DNA of 64,000 nucleotides from Thiohalocapsa sp. ML1 (lineage in GTDB: Bacteria > Pseudomonadota > Gammaproteobacteria > Chromatiales > Chromatiaceae): NCBI RefSeq assembly GCF_001469165.1, contig NZ_JABX01000010.1, forward strand, positions 100,210 to 164,209. The letters run 5' to 3'. Each line of letters starts with the position of its first letter. Position 1 is the stretch's first letter. Below, piece after piece: positions 63,660 through 64,000 of the stretch. The notes under the pieces are model-generated. The model made no database searches, was not told where the DNA came from, and worked only from the letters and a program-made list of their open reading frames with translations. Made by a program: the position numbers and the translations under genes.

Positions 63660-63971
63660 TCAGCCGAGGCGGATGGACACGTCCACGCCGGCGGCGAGGT
63701 CCAGCTTCATCAACGCATCCACGGTCTTGTCGGTCGGATCGACGATGTCCATCAGCCGCTTGTGGGTGCGCAGCTCATACTGATCGCGCGCGTCCTTGTT
63801 GACGTGCGGCGAGATCAGGATCGTGTAGCGCTCGTGCTTTGAGGGCAGCGGCACGGGGCCGCGCACCTGTGCACCGGTGCGCTTTGCGGTGTCGACGATC
63901 TCGCGCGCTGACTGGTCGATCAGCCGGTGGTCGAACGCCTTGAGACGAATACGAATACGTTGGTTGGCCAT
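63660..63971 (-). CDS. rpsJ: 30S ribosomal protein S10
   Basis: 103 aa; also the NusE antitermination factor. [20 protein letters not shown] start and [20 protein letters not shown] near the end. First gene of the S10 cluster visible. AAGGATAA lies about 14 nt upstream of the ATG. The sequence just beyond (63972-64000) ends another reading frame with TAA at 63990-63992, possibly tuf, but only a few bases remain. Confidence 0.96.
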   Translation of the reverse strand: MANQRIRIRLKAFDHRLIDQSAREIVDTAKRTGAQVRGPVPLPSKHERYTILISPHVNKDARDQYELRTHKRLMDIVDPTDKTVDALMKLDLAAGVDVSIRLG

Positions 63972-64000
63972 AGTCGTGACTTATTATCCTTAGGCGATGA

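Noticed and set aside
63972..64000. C-terminus of tuf upstream of rpsJ
   Set aside because: Only two codons and a TAA remain before the window edge; the neighbour cannot be identified from that.

Overview
The window is GC-rich, gene-dense proteobacterial DNA. The gene content fits an anaerobic or phototrophic gammaproteobacterium of the purple sulfur type (Chromatiales): a photoactive-yellow-protein/bacteriophytochrome/GGDEF-EAL hybrid, an oxygen-sensitive class III ribonucleotide reductase, B12 salvage under a cobalamin riboswitch, LapB, and an S10-spc-alpha operon ending in rpoA-rplQ. This placement is inferred from gene content, not from a search. No rRNA, tRNA, CRISPR array or intact transposon was seen.

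Layout. 1-2.4 kb: a YihY/BrkB-type membrane protein (cut by the window edge) and an SLC13-like transporter with TrkA-C domains. 2.6-5.8 kb: a compact, AT-richer restriction-modification island with a ribbon-helix-helix regulator, an N6-adenine methyltransferase and a PLD-fold endonuclease. 6.0-9.2 kb: class III RNR, nrdG plus nrdD, with nrdD split in two at a heptamer-repeat insertion and a candidate NrdR-box pair upstream. 9.4-16 kb: a beta-hydroxyacid dehydrogenase, the photoreceptor hybrid, and a convergent HEAT-repeat/4-coumarate:CoA-ligase operon that probably supplies the photoreceptor chromophore. 16-23.6 kb: a DUF2868/DUF3482-GTPase pair, two thioredoxin-fold proteins and a membrane diguanylate cyclase. 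23.8-26.8 kb: galU, pyrF, lapB. 27-37 kb: an SDR, cobS, a DUF808 protein, a metallophosphoesterase, a PAS/zinc-cluster protein and btuB-cobU-cobT-cobC behind a cobalamin riboswitch. 37.5-44.5 kb: a CheB-CheR-PAS fusion and a six-PAS GGDEF-EAL protein. 45-49 kb: a DUF533 protein and a PrsT-like TPR gene interrupted by an in-frame amber codon. 49.2-64 kb: a SAM hydrolase-family gene and 28 minus-strand genes from rpsJ to rplQ, ending in a strong terminator.

How the genes work together. Three proteins with GGDEF domains (two also with EAL) and the CheB-CheR fusion suggest that c-di-GMP output is tied to light and other PAS-sensed inputs. The photoreceptor needs p-coumaroyl-CoA and a bilin; the ligase for the first is next door, but neither a tyrosine ammonia-lyase nor a heme oxygenase is in the window. 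The cobalamin block couples import (BtuB) to nucleotide-loop assembly (CobU, CobT, CobC, CobS).

Repeats. Intergenic regions carry a recurring family of 7-bp tandem arrays arranged as inverted arms (units GGGCCAA/GGGCCGA or GGGGCTA). They lie at or near the 3' ends or flanks of nrdD, trxC, the diguanylate cyclase, galU and btuB. There is also a 222-bp tandem duplication, a 15-bp array, a hexamer array and a ~150-bp interspersed repeat present twice in opposite orientation.
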